Assembly (NCBI GenBank): GCA_030248195.1
Contig: JASAND010020284.1
Coordinates: 1 to 64,000 of the forward strand
DNA from: Trissonchulus latispiculum
Lineage: Eukaryota; Nematoda; Enoplea; Enoplida; Ironidae
Length of the DNA: 64,000 nt
Direction: 5' to 3'
The notes under the pieces were generated by a model. The model was not told where the DNA came from, made no database searches, and was given only the letters and a program-made list of their open reading frames with translations. Within the stretch, counting starts at the first letter, position 1. Each line of letters opens with the position of its first letter. This document shows positions 55,030-64,000 of the stretch, one piece after another. A program made the translations under genes and the position numbers.

Positions 55030-55780
55030 CCTAAAGCGTGTAACTGGCAACTCTGGTACAGCGAATTGTGTACTGTACTGAATCTGTAATTGTATCTGTT
55101 TTGCACAGTTTGTAACGACCCCTGTTAGTAACGCATTTAATATTGTAACTTGTAATCGTGCCAAAGCGTGTAATCATAGTACTTGTAACAAGTTTAGTAA
55201 ATAATTGGTGTGCCAGACTTGGAGTCTCAGAGTATAATAGAGAGGCGCGATAGTCTCTGAAAGTCAGGCGCGTTAGCCTAAAGATTGGATCAGATTGGAT
55301 CAGGACTACTCAAAGGTAAGTTCTGGTCTGGAAGCCGAAGACCCAGTATCAATCCAGCGATCAAATCCAAGCAAGCGCTGACCCCTCTTGCTGATCAGCT
55401 GGAATCCAGTGCAACAAACGAACTCACGAAGAAGACCCCTACAAAGGTTGGCTGCAGGGAATCTCTGATTTTGGAACACCACCTTTCGGAGATCCGGTGC
55501 CTAAGTCTACTTTCCTTAGTGGACGTGCTGACCTTCCGTGTAATCAAGTGCAGAGCGTTTTCTGTCACTAGATCGGAGAGCAGAGCGTTTTCTGTCTCTG
55601 AAGACTAGCAACTTCATTACATATACCTTATTTGATGTTATTGAGAGCATTCTTCAATTCACTTGTTGAGTGATTACTGCTGGTGAGATAAACAAACTGA
55701 GCATCTTCTTCTGCTTGGACGCTTGTCATCTTTGCGGCGTCTCGGTCCGGCCTCCAACAAAAAAAGATAAAGGTCTCAGG
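55030..55780. other. Intergenic, possible short exon near 55300
   Basis: An AAAG/gtaagt donor-like site lies at about 55314. An open stretch to 55608 shows no family. A 16-bp inverted match links TACCAGAGTTGCCAGT at about 49068 with 55042-55057. Confidence 0.3.
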
Positions 55781-56165
55781 AGTCGTCGGTCGGTGAAAAC
55801 ACGGTTGCTTGAAATTCTGCCTCACTACATAAGTGCCATATAGCATTTATGACTATAGCTGTCGCTGTGTGCCAACAAAACAGCCCAACGCAAAGAGATG
55901 ATGTTTGTACCAATCTCGATGTATGCGAGGGACGTGTCCCGAGCGTATAGCTCCGGTAGCGGAGTGGTCTAAGGCGTCGCGTCAAACAGCAAGCGTCGGT
56001 GGTTCGAATCCCACCGGTACCGAGTCGTTTTGAAGATTGGTTAAAAATGGGACCTGAAAGGGTTAACAAAACCATACAGCAGCGCGATAGCGCTGCTGTA
56101 TATATAGCTAAGATTGGCCCAATGCATGTGTGCGAAAACGGTTTACTTACGTTAATATAATACAT
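55780..56165 (+). repeat. SINE-like repeat with tRNA-Leu-like head
   Basis: Bases 55950-56022 contain GTAGCGGAGTGGTCTAAGGC (A-box type) and GGTTCGAATCCCACC (B-box type) with a CAA in the expected anticodon region, like tRNA-Leu. The acceptor pairing is imperfect and the variable arm is absent, so this is a tRNA-derived pseudogene or SINE. The opposite strand gives the familiar nonsense phrase GTGGIRTTD found in such repeats. Confidence 0.55.
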
Positions 56166-56223
56166 TAATTAAAGTTAATGTATTAATATTTCTAATTATT
56201 ATTATTATAATAATATCAAGAGT

Positions 56224-56380
56224 ACATAATGATAAGAGTGTGACAAGCGTCACACTCTATGCCAGAGTTGGTCGCGGGCCGCGGGTACCCGCGGGTACCC
56301 ACGGGGCGGGGCGGGTATCACCGAATTTCAATACCCGCACTACCCGCGCTCTCGGTTCAATCACGATTTGTTGCCAATAC
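56224..56380. mobile_element. Fold-back MITE end followed by GGGTACCCGC repeats
   Basis: GAGTGTGACAAGCGTCACACTC preceded by TACATAAT matches the terminus of the 62998-63320 family. GCGGGTACCCGCGGGTACCC at 56279-56298 and ACCCGC words follow up to about 56350. Neither element is complete. Confidence 0.5.
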
Positions 56381-56455
56381 GACCCCGTTTCTGGCTGTTG
56401 GGGGCTCGACGGTTGACAGGTGGCGGTTGTGCACGGTCCTTACCATCACTCGGTC

Positions 56456-56457
56456 TT

Positions 56458-56492
<35 letters not shown>
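56456..56492 (+). repeat. (CT)n microsatellite
   Basis: TTTCT followed by about 15 CT dinucleotides. Confidence 0.95.
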
Positions 56493-56494
<2 letters not shown>

Positions 56495-57047
56495 ACAATG
56501 CCCGTCCTTCTCTGGACTCTCGGACGCCCACGGCTACTGGCTGGACCTGCGATGGACGCACGACCCAGTACTGCGACTGGGCGACCCTCACCAAGGGGCG
56601 GACAAAGGCAGATCAGTGGACTCGGAAGACAGAGAGGAAAGGAAAGAACAACGCTAACACGCACCGTTTTATTGAGGCAGGTAAAACAGAGCGACTAGAA
56701 GCGCCAGTTAAGAAGTTAAAACAGGCTAATCGCTCCAACTGAGCCGCGTACTCCGACTGATCTAAAAGATAGACTGACTTAAACTACCCGAGACTAATCC
56801 CTTATATACACAACAAAGGTCAGAAAAAAGGTCAAGTTGCGGGACGCAGCCCGCCAAGGTCAAACAATCAGGTTTCCAGCATACACAAATCCCTATGACA
56901 AAACAGACAGTTTAAAACAGAAAGCATCAAATATGTAGACAAAAAGAATATCACAGCACGCACAGCACAGTCAATTTTAGTCCTACATCGTCCACAGTTT
57001 GCATAGTTCAGGGGCGTACCCCAACAAGTTCCAACAAGCACGGTTAC

Positions 57048-57106
57048 TTTGGATGATCTAGCGTAAGAACGTTAATGTTTTTCTTGGCCTCTTCCTTTAG
57101 CTGCTC
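57048..57106 (-). CDS. Serpin exon 3 (candidate)
   Basis: On the minus strand an acceptor ttcttcag is followed by EQLKEEAKKNINVLTLDH and a GTAACC donor. It fits phase 0 after the exon at 57165-57247, and the position matches the serpin segment before the 'V-L-T-L-A-N' helix. Downstream serpin exons, including the reactive-centre loop, were not found. Confidence 0.5.
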
Positions 57107-57164
57107 CTGAAGAATATTTTGCACACTACATTACAAACATACGACAACGACAACGTTATTAGAC

Positions 57165-57247
57165 AGCCGTCGCTTCGTCCAGACCGCCAAACACTGCGTC
57201 CTTCAGTTGCTGGTTCGAGTTCTCGTCAGCTCCAGCGAGGAGCATGC
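57165..57247 (-). CDS. Serpin exon 2
   Basis: The acceptor gttttcag completes a split Gly codon from the exon at 57481-57624. It encodes GMLLAGADENSNQQLKDAVF, the serpin 'A-L-x-M-x-x-x-G-A-x-x-x-T-x-x-Q-L' motif after helix B. The donor GTCTAA is weak. Serpins trap proteases by a conformational change; which protease cannot be told without the reactive loop. Confidence 0.7.
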
Positions 57248-57480
57248 CTGAAAACATTGTGTTCAATACTCTACTACTTACTATTCATAGTTCAATGTTA
57301 GGTCAAAGTATACTTCTTGGCATGTGGTCTTAGGATCGTTAAAATTGTACGGAACAGCAAGATTTAATACGCTTCTCAAGCATTAAATAAGGAATAAATC
57401 ACAAGAAAACAAACAAAATACATACAGGTACTATAACACATTCATGTCTCTATATTTTGAAACAATTTTAAAAACCTGAC

Positions 57481-57624
57481 CTAAAGCAAGCTGGATAGCC
57501 GTGGGCGAAAAGAAGAGATTCTCGTCATCTTTGTTTAGCTTCTTGGTCAGCTTCAGACTGAAGTCCGAGCACGCAGACCCGATCTTTGACATTAGGCACT
57601 GCTGCGTATTTGACTCTGGGTGCT
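57481..57624 (-). CDS. Serpin exon 1 of those visible
   Basis: Acceptor atattcag, donor gtcagg. It encodes ACSDFSLKLTKKLNKDDENL followed by FFSPTAIQLAL, the hallmark N-terminal serpin block (F-x-x-x-L-x-K-x-L…N-x-F-F-S-P-x-S-I-x-x-A-L). It joins exon 2 in phase 1. The start codon and signal peptide would lie upstream (higher coordinates) and were not seen. Confidence 0.8.
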
Positions 57625-58048
57625 CTGAATATGAGAATGATACTGTAAGTCAGGTTATATGAAAGCGGATGCGTCAATTCGTTGTTTAGCCTACTTCTTA
57701 ATTAATAACATTTCGCAAGATCATCGTTTTACGGGATCTACTTTGCATTGCCATCGCCCCAACCCGATCGTCTTCGAGAAATCAAGTCTGCGCCAAAATC
57801 TTAAGGGACTAAAAATACATGAGATGTTAATATTTGACGTATGGCAAGCCAGTACAATGCCTAACATAGCGTAAAAAATTCAAACGAATTAAACGCAAGA
57901 CGCTAATGTTATTGGGTGATCTTTTTTTACTGCCCCACACTGTGTGATTTGCACCGCACCACGCGTTGTGCCAGGCCCGGTGACGTACTCTGCTGGTGTG
58001 CGTCCTATGCGGTTGCTAAGCCTAAGCCTAAGTTCTGCCATAAGTGTT

Positions 58049-58149
58049 TTGGAGAGCCACAACGTCATGCACCGACGCCGAGCGGCTTTAGCCGCGAGGC
58101 GCCGGCCGCTGGCGGGCCCCGCGCCGGTGCTGACGTTGTGGCTCTCCAA
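58049..58149. repeat. 18-bp perfect inverted repeat with GC-rich loop
   Basis: TTGGAGAGCCACAACGTC at 58049-58066 is the reverse complement of 58132-58149. The 65-bp loop is GC-rich and contains its own GCGGC-TTTA-GCCGC hairpin. It sits beside the dispersed repeat shared with 3485-3590. Confidence 0.85.
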
Positions 58150-58269
58150 GACGCCAGTAGCACTCCAGCATCACAAAATACATTGTTTTTGACAATGCCA
58201 GTGCACTCAGCATAGTAGAAAACCTATAACCTCAACATTTTCATGAGAATTGGTGGTTGTAGTTTAGTT

Positions 58270-59720
58270 AGTATTTCCAGTATATTAGTTCTGGGTTTTT
58301 AACGCATGCAGATGATGAATGCTATTGTGTCCTACTGGCCCAAATAATGTTGTCTATATGTTAGGATTACACAGTGGGACATACCTTCTTTCCAAAGCCA
58401 ACAAATCCTTTGATACATCCTTAGGCATGCCTTTTTTGCCAATTTGTATTTTTAAGCTTGATGTTATAGCGTGCTGACGTCGCCAAGAGTGAAGAAAATG
58501 GCCAAAAGTGTGGCGACTATGAAGAAACAGTTGGCTCACAAAGACTACCTGAAGGTCCTGCTTGCCACGACTGAGTTGACGTGATGAAAAGACGGACCTC
58601 TGGAAGTTCTCAGTCCGCGTCAACGAGATCCCCCCCCGTACCACGACAGGCGATGCGTCGTCCTGGACGATGGGATCCGTACACCGAAACCGTATCCGCG
58701 AGATGCCGCTTCGGACACATCTTGCGCGTTAGTCCTTAAAGGGTGAAAGTGAGCAAATTGTTAAAAACTATTCCAAACCAAACATCCGTTCCATTCGACA
58801 AATGCCAAACATGCTCTTTACAGTTTTCGTTCACAGCTGTTCACTGCAGTTGTCGCTCTGCAAGCGAACGACATCGCAAATCCACAATTGCTAATTCTCG
58901 CTTACAACGACGTATGGGGGTTACAAGTGGAATCGTCAAATAACTGTCAACTTTCAATTCGCCTCTACACTCAACACGTGGTGTGATCTTAAAAAGTCTG
59001 TAATATTTTTGCAGAAAACTACATATGTAGCACCTAGGCACGGATCGGATTCACTGAGCTCAAATTCATTGAAACCAAATCCAAAGGATAGGTAGTTTGC
59101 TATCGCCACATGAGATTCAAAGCTAAAAATATAGATATTTTCGAGTCCAAAAATAACTCCAGAAATCCACAGCCTCTCAAAGACAATCCGCCAACATTTG
59201 CCCACGCAAAACTAGCAGATATAGAAAAAAATAATCAAATTGACCAAGCGATTTGCACTAACGAGATATCCCGTCGTTTGTCGCCTTTACGACCCAATTC
59301 AGAATATAACAGATAAAGCTCGTTATGTATTTTCTAGATGTACCGACTAGATGAATGAATGAATGAATTCTAGATGAATAGGAAATGTACCTATTTTCTA
59401 GTGAGACATATCGTGCTATGACGTCATCCGGAATCCACCGGAAATAGGCCGGCCCGGCCTGAGCTACATTCGGGTAAAATGGCGCGGAACGCGTTAACCC
59501 TGAGGAAAGAAAAACGAGACGCGACCTTCTCTGGATGGGGGTGTGGGGGATGGGGTAACTTGCCAGAGTAATGGGGAAGGGTGGGGAGTAGGGGCGGGGA
59601 GGGGGGAGTGGGGGGATGTGATCATATCACCTCGCCAGCAGAAAAACGGGCGATGCCGGAAAGGCAAACAACAGGTAACATAAGGCGAATCAACCACGCC
59701 CATCCATCGCAAGAAGAATG
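58270..59720. other. Intergenic, possible decayed coding near 58490-58720
   Basis: An open stretch near 58495 (MAKSVATMKKQLAHKDYLKV) breaks after about 30 codons. No family. Around 59480-59620 the sequence is G-rich low complexity. Confidence 0.3.
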
Positions 59721-59727
59721 GGCGTTC

Positions 59728-60022
59728 AGAAAAACTTGCCGTAAATGGTCAGACGAGCAGCAGCCTGTTGTTGCGCTTGCGCCGGAGCCGGTGCGACTTG
59801 TGGGAGGGGCTGTTTCAGGTTTTGGTTGGACGACGATTTCTTAGTTTGGGACGCCGGTGATTTCCCCACTTTTGTCTGCGACCCTGGCGATTTGCCCACT
59901 TTTGTCTGCGAGTCGGACGCCAGCGATCTCAAGTTTTGCCCGGACGAATCCCGGGGCGCGAGGTTTTGACTCTGTGATGACATTTCGTCGTTCTGTCGGA
60001 ACTTCACGACAGTTGCAGTGTC
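59728..60022 (-). CDS. Candidate terminal exon, Ser/Gln-rich repeat protein
   Basis: On the minus strand an acceptor tttattttag precedes DTATVVKFRQNDEMSSQSQN. A repeated SQTKVGKSP unit (three times with changes) and a Pro/Ala/Gln tail follow to a TGA after LTIYGKFF. It is disordered, with no domain. It could be a C-terminal exon of a gene upstream on the same strand; linkage to the ECHDC3-like exon is not supported. Confidence 0.45.
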
Positions 60023-60069
60023 CTAAAATAAATGTAGATGGGCACTGACAAGCGGGGAATGAGGGGTCT

Positions 60070-60310
60070 CATGGGCTTAACCAAGGGGGGCGGTGGGGAG
60101 CGCGTCGTCCCCCCTCACCCCCCGCCGCAATATTCAATTAGGGGGACACAAGTAGTTCGCCTCGCCCAACCCCCGACCCCCAATACTTGAGATTTATTTT
60201 GCTGTGACGAAATCATTTTTTACTAAAATTGGAAATTCCCAAAAACCAATGTTGACTTGACTGCATCCGCCAGAACCAAAAATGTGCAAAATCGCTGGCT
60301 TCTTGCCATT
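60070..60310. mobile_element. Degenerate relative of the MITE at 4043
   Basis: The poly-G/C edge, CCCCCAATACTTGAGATTTA-like phrase, TTTTGCTGTGA and GTGCAAAATCGCTGGCTTCT match the left part and one internal unit of 4043-4752. Ends and TSD not found. Confidence 0.55.
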
Positions 60311-60324
60311 TTCAATATATGAAT

Positions 60325-60940
60325 AGGAAATTGAGCAGGTTTGTTTTTCCCAAACGAAAATCGACCCATATAACAGGCAATTTTACTGACCTGGACTGAT
60401 GATCTAACAGAACTAAGTGTATTCTAGTGATCTTCTTTGACATCGAGTATCCATGGTCAACATATAAATAGGAAATTGAGCAGGTTTGTTTTTCAAAGCG
60501 AAAGTCGACCTATAGAACAAGCAATTTTACTGATTTATACTAATAATCTAACAAAACTAAGAATATTCGGTTGATTTTTTTTGACATCGAGTATCCGCGG
60601 TCAAAATCTGAATATGAAATTGAGCAGGTTTGTTTTCCAAAACGAAAATCGAACTAGATAACTAGCAATTTTACTGACTTTGACTGATGATCTAGCAATA
60701 TTAAGTGTATTCGATTGATTTTTTCGACATCGTCTATCTAAGGTCAAATATGAACAGGAAATTGAGCAGGTTTGTTTTTCCAAAGCTAAAGTCGACCTAT
60801 ATAACAAGCAATTTTACTGACTTGGACTAATGATCTAACAAAACTAAGTGTATTCGGTTGATTTTTTTGACATCGAACTCATCCATGGTCAAAATATGAA
60901 TAAAAAATTGAGCAGGTTTGTTTTTCCAAAGCGTAAATTG
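60325..60940 (+). repeat. ~144-bp tandem repeat, 4-5 copies
   Basis: GGAAATTGAGCAGGTTTGTT recurs at about 60327, 60472, 60616, 60758 and 60902, with ACATCGAGTATCC and CAATTTTACTGA in each unit. Confidence 0.9.
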
Positions 60941-61028
60941 CGTTGTTTACAATGACGTGTACTCTGGTTTGTATTGCAAGTTTTTTAATCAACTGCACGA
61001 ACAGGTCTCGCGATGTGCACTGACAAAC

Positions 61029-61115
61029 TGCCCTTAGCCCTGAGGGCCTTCAGCGTCGACAGGCCAAGGGGGTTGCGTTTGCGCGGGTCGTTGAGGATGA
61101 TCCGCTTCACTTGAC
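61029..61115 (-). CDS. ECHDC3-like enoyl-CoA hydratase/isomerase exon
   Basis: On the minus strand an acceptor gttccag is followed by QVKRIILNDPRKRNPLGLST and LKALRAKGS, then a GTTTGT donor. The pattern 'V-R-x-I-x-L-x-x-P-x-x-R-N-A-L-S-x-x-x-L-x-x-L' opens the crotonase fold, and the R-x-R-N-x-L form is closest to ECHDC3 (mitochondrial). The residue after N is Pro rather than Ala. The catalytic glutamate regions lie in other exons not found in this window. Confidence 0.65.
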
Positions 61116-61341
61116 CTGGAACAAGGGATTGGAGATGTCCATCTTATCACATCTATCACGAAACCTGTGTGCACTTGATGGCTTCAAACCGGTTTTACAC
61201 GGAAATGTGGTTCTTACCTAAGTTTGTTGAACCCTAGAACAACGCGTAGGACTTGCAGTAGAACAGGTAGCGTAACGAAGATGGTGCAACAGAGACAACG
61301 AAGACACAGGACCAAGAAACAACCGCGAGGAGGACAAGGAG

Positions 61342-61690
61342 AAGACAACGTTCATCTGCCCGTTTGGCACATACGCTCATAAGCGTATGCCATTCGGCGC
61401 GCGCAACACCCCCGCCACCTTCCAAAGGGCGATGGATACCATCTTGGATGGATACCAATGGAAGCGCGCTCCCACTTATGTGGATAACATCGGCATTTGG
61501 ACTCTGCCGGACGAAGATCATGTTCAAGTCATTGACGAGGTCTTGACGCGCCTTGAGAAAGCGGGAGCGACCCTCCGCGCTGATAAGTGCGAATTTGGCT
61601 ACGAGGAAATCAGCTACCTCGGCCTGAACATTGGCAAGGACGGCGTGTTCCTCGGGAACGATCGCATCGCAGCGAACAACACATACACAA
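61342..61690 (+). pseudogene. Ty3/Gypsy RT fragment with YVDN
   Basis: The frame reads FICPFGTYAHKRMPFGARNT, then FQRAMDTILDGYQW and a motif C of YVDN where functional RTs have YVDD, then GATLRADKCEFGYEEISYLG. It starts after motif A and stops at about 61690 in unrelated DNA. The altered second Asp would abolish activity. Confidence 0.85.
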
Positions 61691-61829
61691 AACACCCACA
61701 TCGAAAATGTTGCCTTTTTGGTGGGCGCATCTTTTGCGTGTCGCCCCTGGTTCTCAGATGTTATAGAGCTTGGAAAAATGTGTTCAAAAACACAAAAAGA
61801 AGGACAATACCATTTTCCATTTTATAAAT

Positions 61830-62440
61830 AAAAACTGGCGGTTGGTGCAAAAAATACTAGTTCTGGTTTCAAGTTTTATCAACACGAGGATATAGCAAAC
61901 GAATGATGATCAAACATCTGTGATCATTTTTCTGGGGCTAGTTTGTTTCACGCCTCTATTTCCTCGCTTTTGCGGCTTGTCGACGTTTGTCTTGGGACTG
62001 CAACAATTTCGGATGATTTCCAATTTGTAGTGTTGCGTATATATTTTGTAATCAACGTAGTTAGTTGTGGCATGCTAATTAGCCGCAGTAGTTTTCAATT
62101 TTAATTGCAATCGACACACCTCCTTCGCGTTAACTGATTCTGAAAGGCTTGATGGTCTTTGGGCTCGTTGGTTATGAATCATTAACGTTCACTATCTCAA
62201 CTATCTCAACTTAAACTTTACTTCCCTCCCACTACTGTGACTGGTTTCGCAGTATATACTTTGTCTTCCGTGTATTCACTACTATAGATACGGTTGTTTG
62301 ACACCTTGGTATTCATACGCTCTGTCTGTGAAGTTCCGCTTACTTGTAGTGTCTGAAAATAAAAGGAAATGTTTGAATTAGCTGAATTAGTGTGTTAAGT
62401 ATAGGTGTAGGTTCCCCTAGGTTCTTAGGCGAGGGTTAGT
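61830..62440. other. Intergenic, no gene seen
   Basis: AT-rich DNA without recognised exon or repeat borders. Confidence 0.3.
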
Positions 62441-62442
62441 TA

Positions 62443-62917
62443 CAGTGTTGTTTCAGCAGCCGATTTTAGTTTCAGCTTCAGTTTCAGTTTCAGTCGGTGG
62501 TCCGAAGTAATTTCAGTTTCAGTTTCAGTCGGCGGACCAAAATAGTTTCAGTTTAAGTTTCAGTCGGCAACGTAAAATAATTTCAGTTTACTTTAAACTT
62601 CCAGTTCACTTTAAAAAGAACGGTTTCCACCCCTCTGAGTTGACATAAAGCACAATTTGATATTTATTCAGCCTCCCCAGCAGAAGTATAGAATCGAAGC
62701 TCAAAATCTTCAAAATGTCAAGTTTTAAGGAACGACAGAAACTAGTTTCAGTCCAAGTTTCAGGTTTTCACCCAAATTAGTTTCAGTTTTAGTTTCAGTT
62801 CTAGTCAGTTTTTAGGCAGCCTAAAAAAGTTTCAGTTTCATTTTCAGTTTCAGTTTCAGGTCTCTTCTCAAAATAGTTTCAGTTTCAGTTTCAGTTTCAG
62901 TGACTGAAACATCACTA
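62443..62917. mobile_element. hAT-type MITE built of TTTCAG hexamers
   Basis: The ends CAGTGTTGTTTCAG and CTGAAACATCACTA are inverted copies with few changes. They are flanked by a perfect 8-bp duplication gttagtta (62435-62442, 62918-62925). The interior has dozens of AGTTTC units broken by short spacers. It is the complete counterpart of 31672-32040. Confidence 0.9.
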
Positions 62918-62997
62918 GTTAGTTAACACGTTTTTTATTTTGTTGCTGATTTGGTGTACCTACACTAATGCTTTTACTGGCTTGCTTCTGCCAAGAG

Positions 62998-63320
62998 TAC
63001 ATAATAACTAAGAGTGTGACAAGCGTAACACTCTTAGTTATCAAGCAAAAAATCATCTGCACTATAACGGCAGAATCCCCACAACTGAGTATGTGCACTA
63101 CAAAGAAATTTGCGCGCTATGCCTACGTTCTAAGGCTGGCAGCAGACGCAAATTAAACCAACTGACTAGTTGTGTTTTTAAGCTTTATAACGTGGGCATA
63201 GCGTGCAAATTTCTTTGAAGTGCACATGCTGAGTTGTGGGGGGTCAGCAGTTATTGTGCTGATGATGTTATTTGCTTGATAACTAAGAGTGTGACGCTTG
63301 TCACTCTTAGTTATTATGTA
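62998..63320. mobile_element. Fold-back MITE (323 bp), TA-flanked
   Basis: About 130 bp at each end are inverted copies (TACATAATAACTAAGAGTG…CACTCTTAGTTATTATGTA), including an inner hairpin AAGAGTGTGAC-AAGC-GT.ACACTCTT. TA at both borders may be a Tc1/mariner-type target. Partial copies lie at 28163-28378 and 56224. Non-coding. Confidence 0.85.
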
Positions 63321-63391
63321 CACTTGCTTCTACTAATTACGCTATTACTAAACTTCGCTTATGATTTACGTTTTCGTTTTTGTGTTTTCAG

Positions 63392-63514
63392 ATGCTTCAC
63401 TTACCCCAATTGACTGCCTTTCAAGGCCATCGAGATCTGTTCTCGAACATGTTTTCGATCGTCTGCTCTATCCTCGGCGCCGTTGTTTCCAGTATTGAGC
63501 AAGTGTACCAGTAT
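63392..63514 (+). CDS. NADAR-domain first exon (candidate host gene or element)
   Basis: A strong acceptor (tgtgttttcag) and a GTACGT donor bound 41 codons, phase 0 at both ends. The encoded FQGHRDLFSNMFSIV and SSIEQVYQY match the start of NADAR domains: a small turn, F-S-N-x-F, then S-x-E-Q-x-Y-Q. It begins with ATG, so it could be the initiating coding exon. The rest of the domain must lie in later exons beyond 64000. It is not similar enough to the other two NADAR regions to be a recent copy. Confidence 0.6.
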
Positions 63515-63544
63515 GTACGTATCAGTTTGTTCGAAGACAATGAC

Positions 63545-63770
63545 GCCTAGGGGCCAATGTTATCAAAATCGAGTTGAGTTCAACCCGGGTTAAACCTATT
63601 TTTGGGCTCAACTCGAAAATTTTCGGGTTGGCTAAACCCCGCAGCTCAACCCAATGTTGTCAAACATTTCTGGGGTTGGGTTAAGTTAATCCGGGTTGAG
63701 CTGTTTAAACCCCGATTTGAACCCAGTTTTCACCCCAAAAAACCTTAGCGTGAAGAATAACCTTGAACCA
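63545..63770. mobile_element. MITE-like segment with CAACCC/GGGTTG reiterations
   Basis: GGGGCCAATGTTATCAAAAT begins a 200-bp stretch in which TCAACCC, GGGTTGAG and GTTTAAACC words recur in both orientations. The right terminus and TSD are not resolved. Confidence 0.45.
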
Positions 63771-64000
63771 ACTGCTGCTGCATTTGAAGGCGTGTAGTGG
63801 AAACTTACTGTAAAGGTAATAACTTCTGTTTATAGCGATAAATAATTACGCAAAACTTATTAATTTATCATGTGTTGATATAATAATAATTAAAACGCAC
63901 ACTGCGACCACAAAAATCAAAAAACAAATTTATGGAAAGGGCAATCAACGGGCTCTTCTCTTTATTTCTATCCAGCCTTTTCGCATTGATTTCTTTATGC

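Noticed and set aside
49068..55057. Terminal inverted repeat of one 6-kb element covering the hairpin-rich tract
   Set aside because: Only 16 bp match (TACCAGAGTTGCCAGT), there is no target duplication, and flanking bases diverge at once.
56361..56740. Arg/Glu or Leu/Ser repeat proteins around 56460
   Set aside because: They result from the CT microsatellite.

Overview
The window looks like a repeat-rich piece of an invertebrate animal nuclear genome. Coding blocks with GT...AG boundaries resemble animal families: a CdGAPr/ARHGAP32-type RhoGAP, a serpin, an ECHDC3-like enoyl-CoA hydratase and a DEG/ENaC-like channel. They sit among animal-type elements (Ty3/Gypsy, BEL/Pao, a CR1/Jockey-like LINE, hAT and PIF/Harbinger MITEs, tRNA-derived repeats). 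I see no bacterial operons, no CRISPR and no rRNA. I cannot name the species or phylum. Layout: 1-3.2 kb is a frame-broken reading frame whose C-terminal part reads as a NADAR (YbiA-like) domain. 3.2-8.5 kb holds tandem repeats and a hAT MITE. 9.1-10.1 kb is a BEL/Pao pol remnant. 10.7-12 kb holds two more 8-bp-TSD elements. 12.4-14.2 kb is a LINE reverse transcriptase. 15.6-17.8 kb holds RhoGAP exons on the + strand, interrupted by a retropepsin remnant. 19-21 kb is a satellite-like repeat split by a TAA-TSD MITE. 21.6-23.3 kb is an intron-free channel gene. 24-28.5 kb holds MITEs and a Gypsy gag. 28.9-29.95 kb is a miniature LTR retrotransposon (TRIM) whose LTRs each carry a tRNA-like gene. 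32.2-39.1 kb is a 6.9-kb element with 844-bp terminal inverted repeats encoding an 880-codon protein with a C-terminal NADAR domain. 39.1-42 kb is a Gypsy pol with a damaged RT. 42-46 kb contains short unidentified exons. 45.9-47.3 kb encodes C2H2 zinc fingers interrupted by an amber codon. 49.2-55.6 kb has no convincing gene but is studded with perfect short hairpins. 57.0-57.6 kb (serpin) and 61.0-61.1 kb (ECHDC3-like) are minus-strand exons. 62.4-63.3 kb holds two MITEs, followed by a third NADAR-like exon near the right edge. Main themes: NADAR domains occur three times in 64 kb in unrelated settings, one of them inside a young long-TIR element. A TRIM with LTRs, PBS, PPT and TSD carries a tRNA-like gene in every LTR. 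Several non-homologous MITE families share the same GC-rich core word or are built from a reiterated 6-9-mer. Host exons are small, so gene models here are partial. All family names come from motif recognition by eye, not from database searches.
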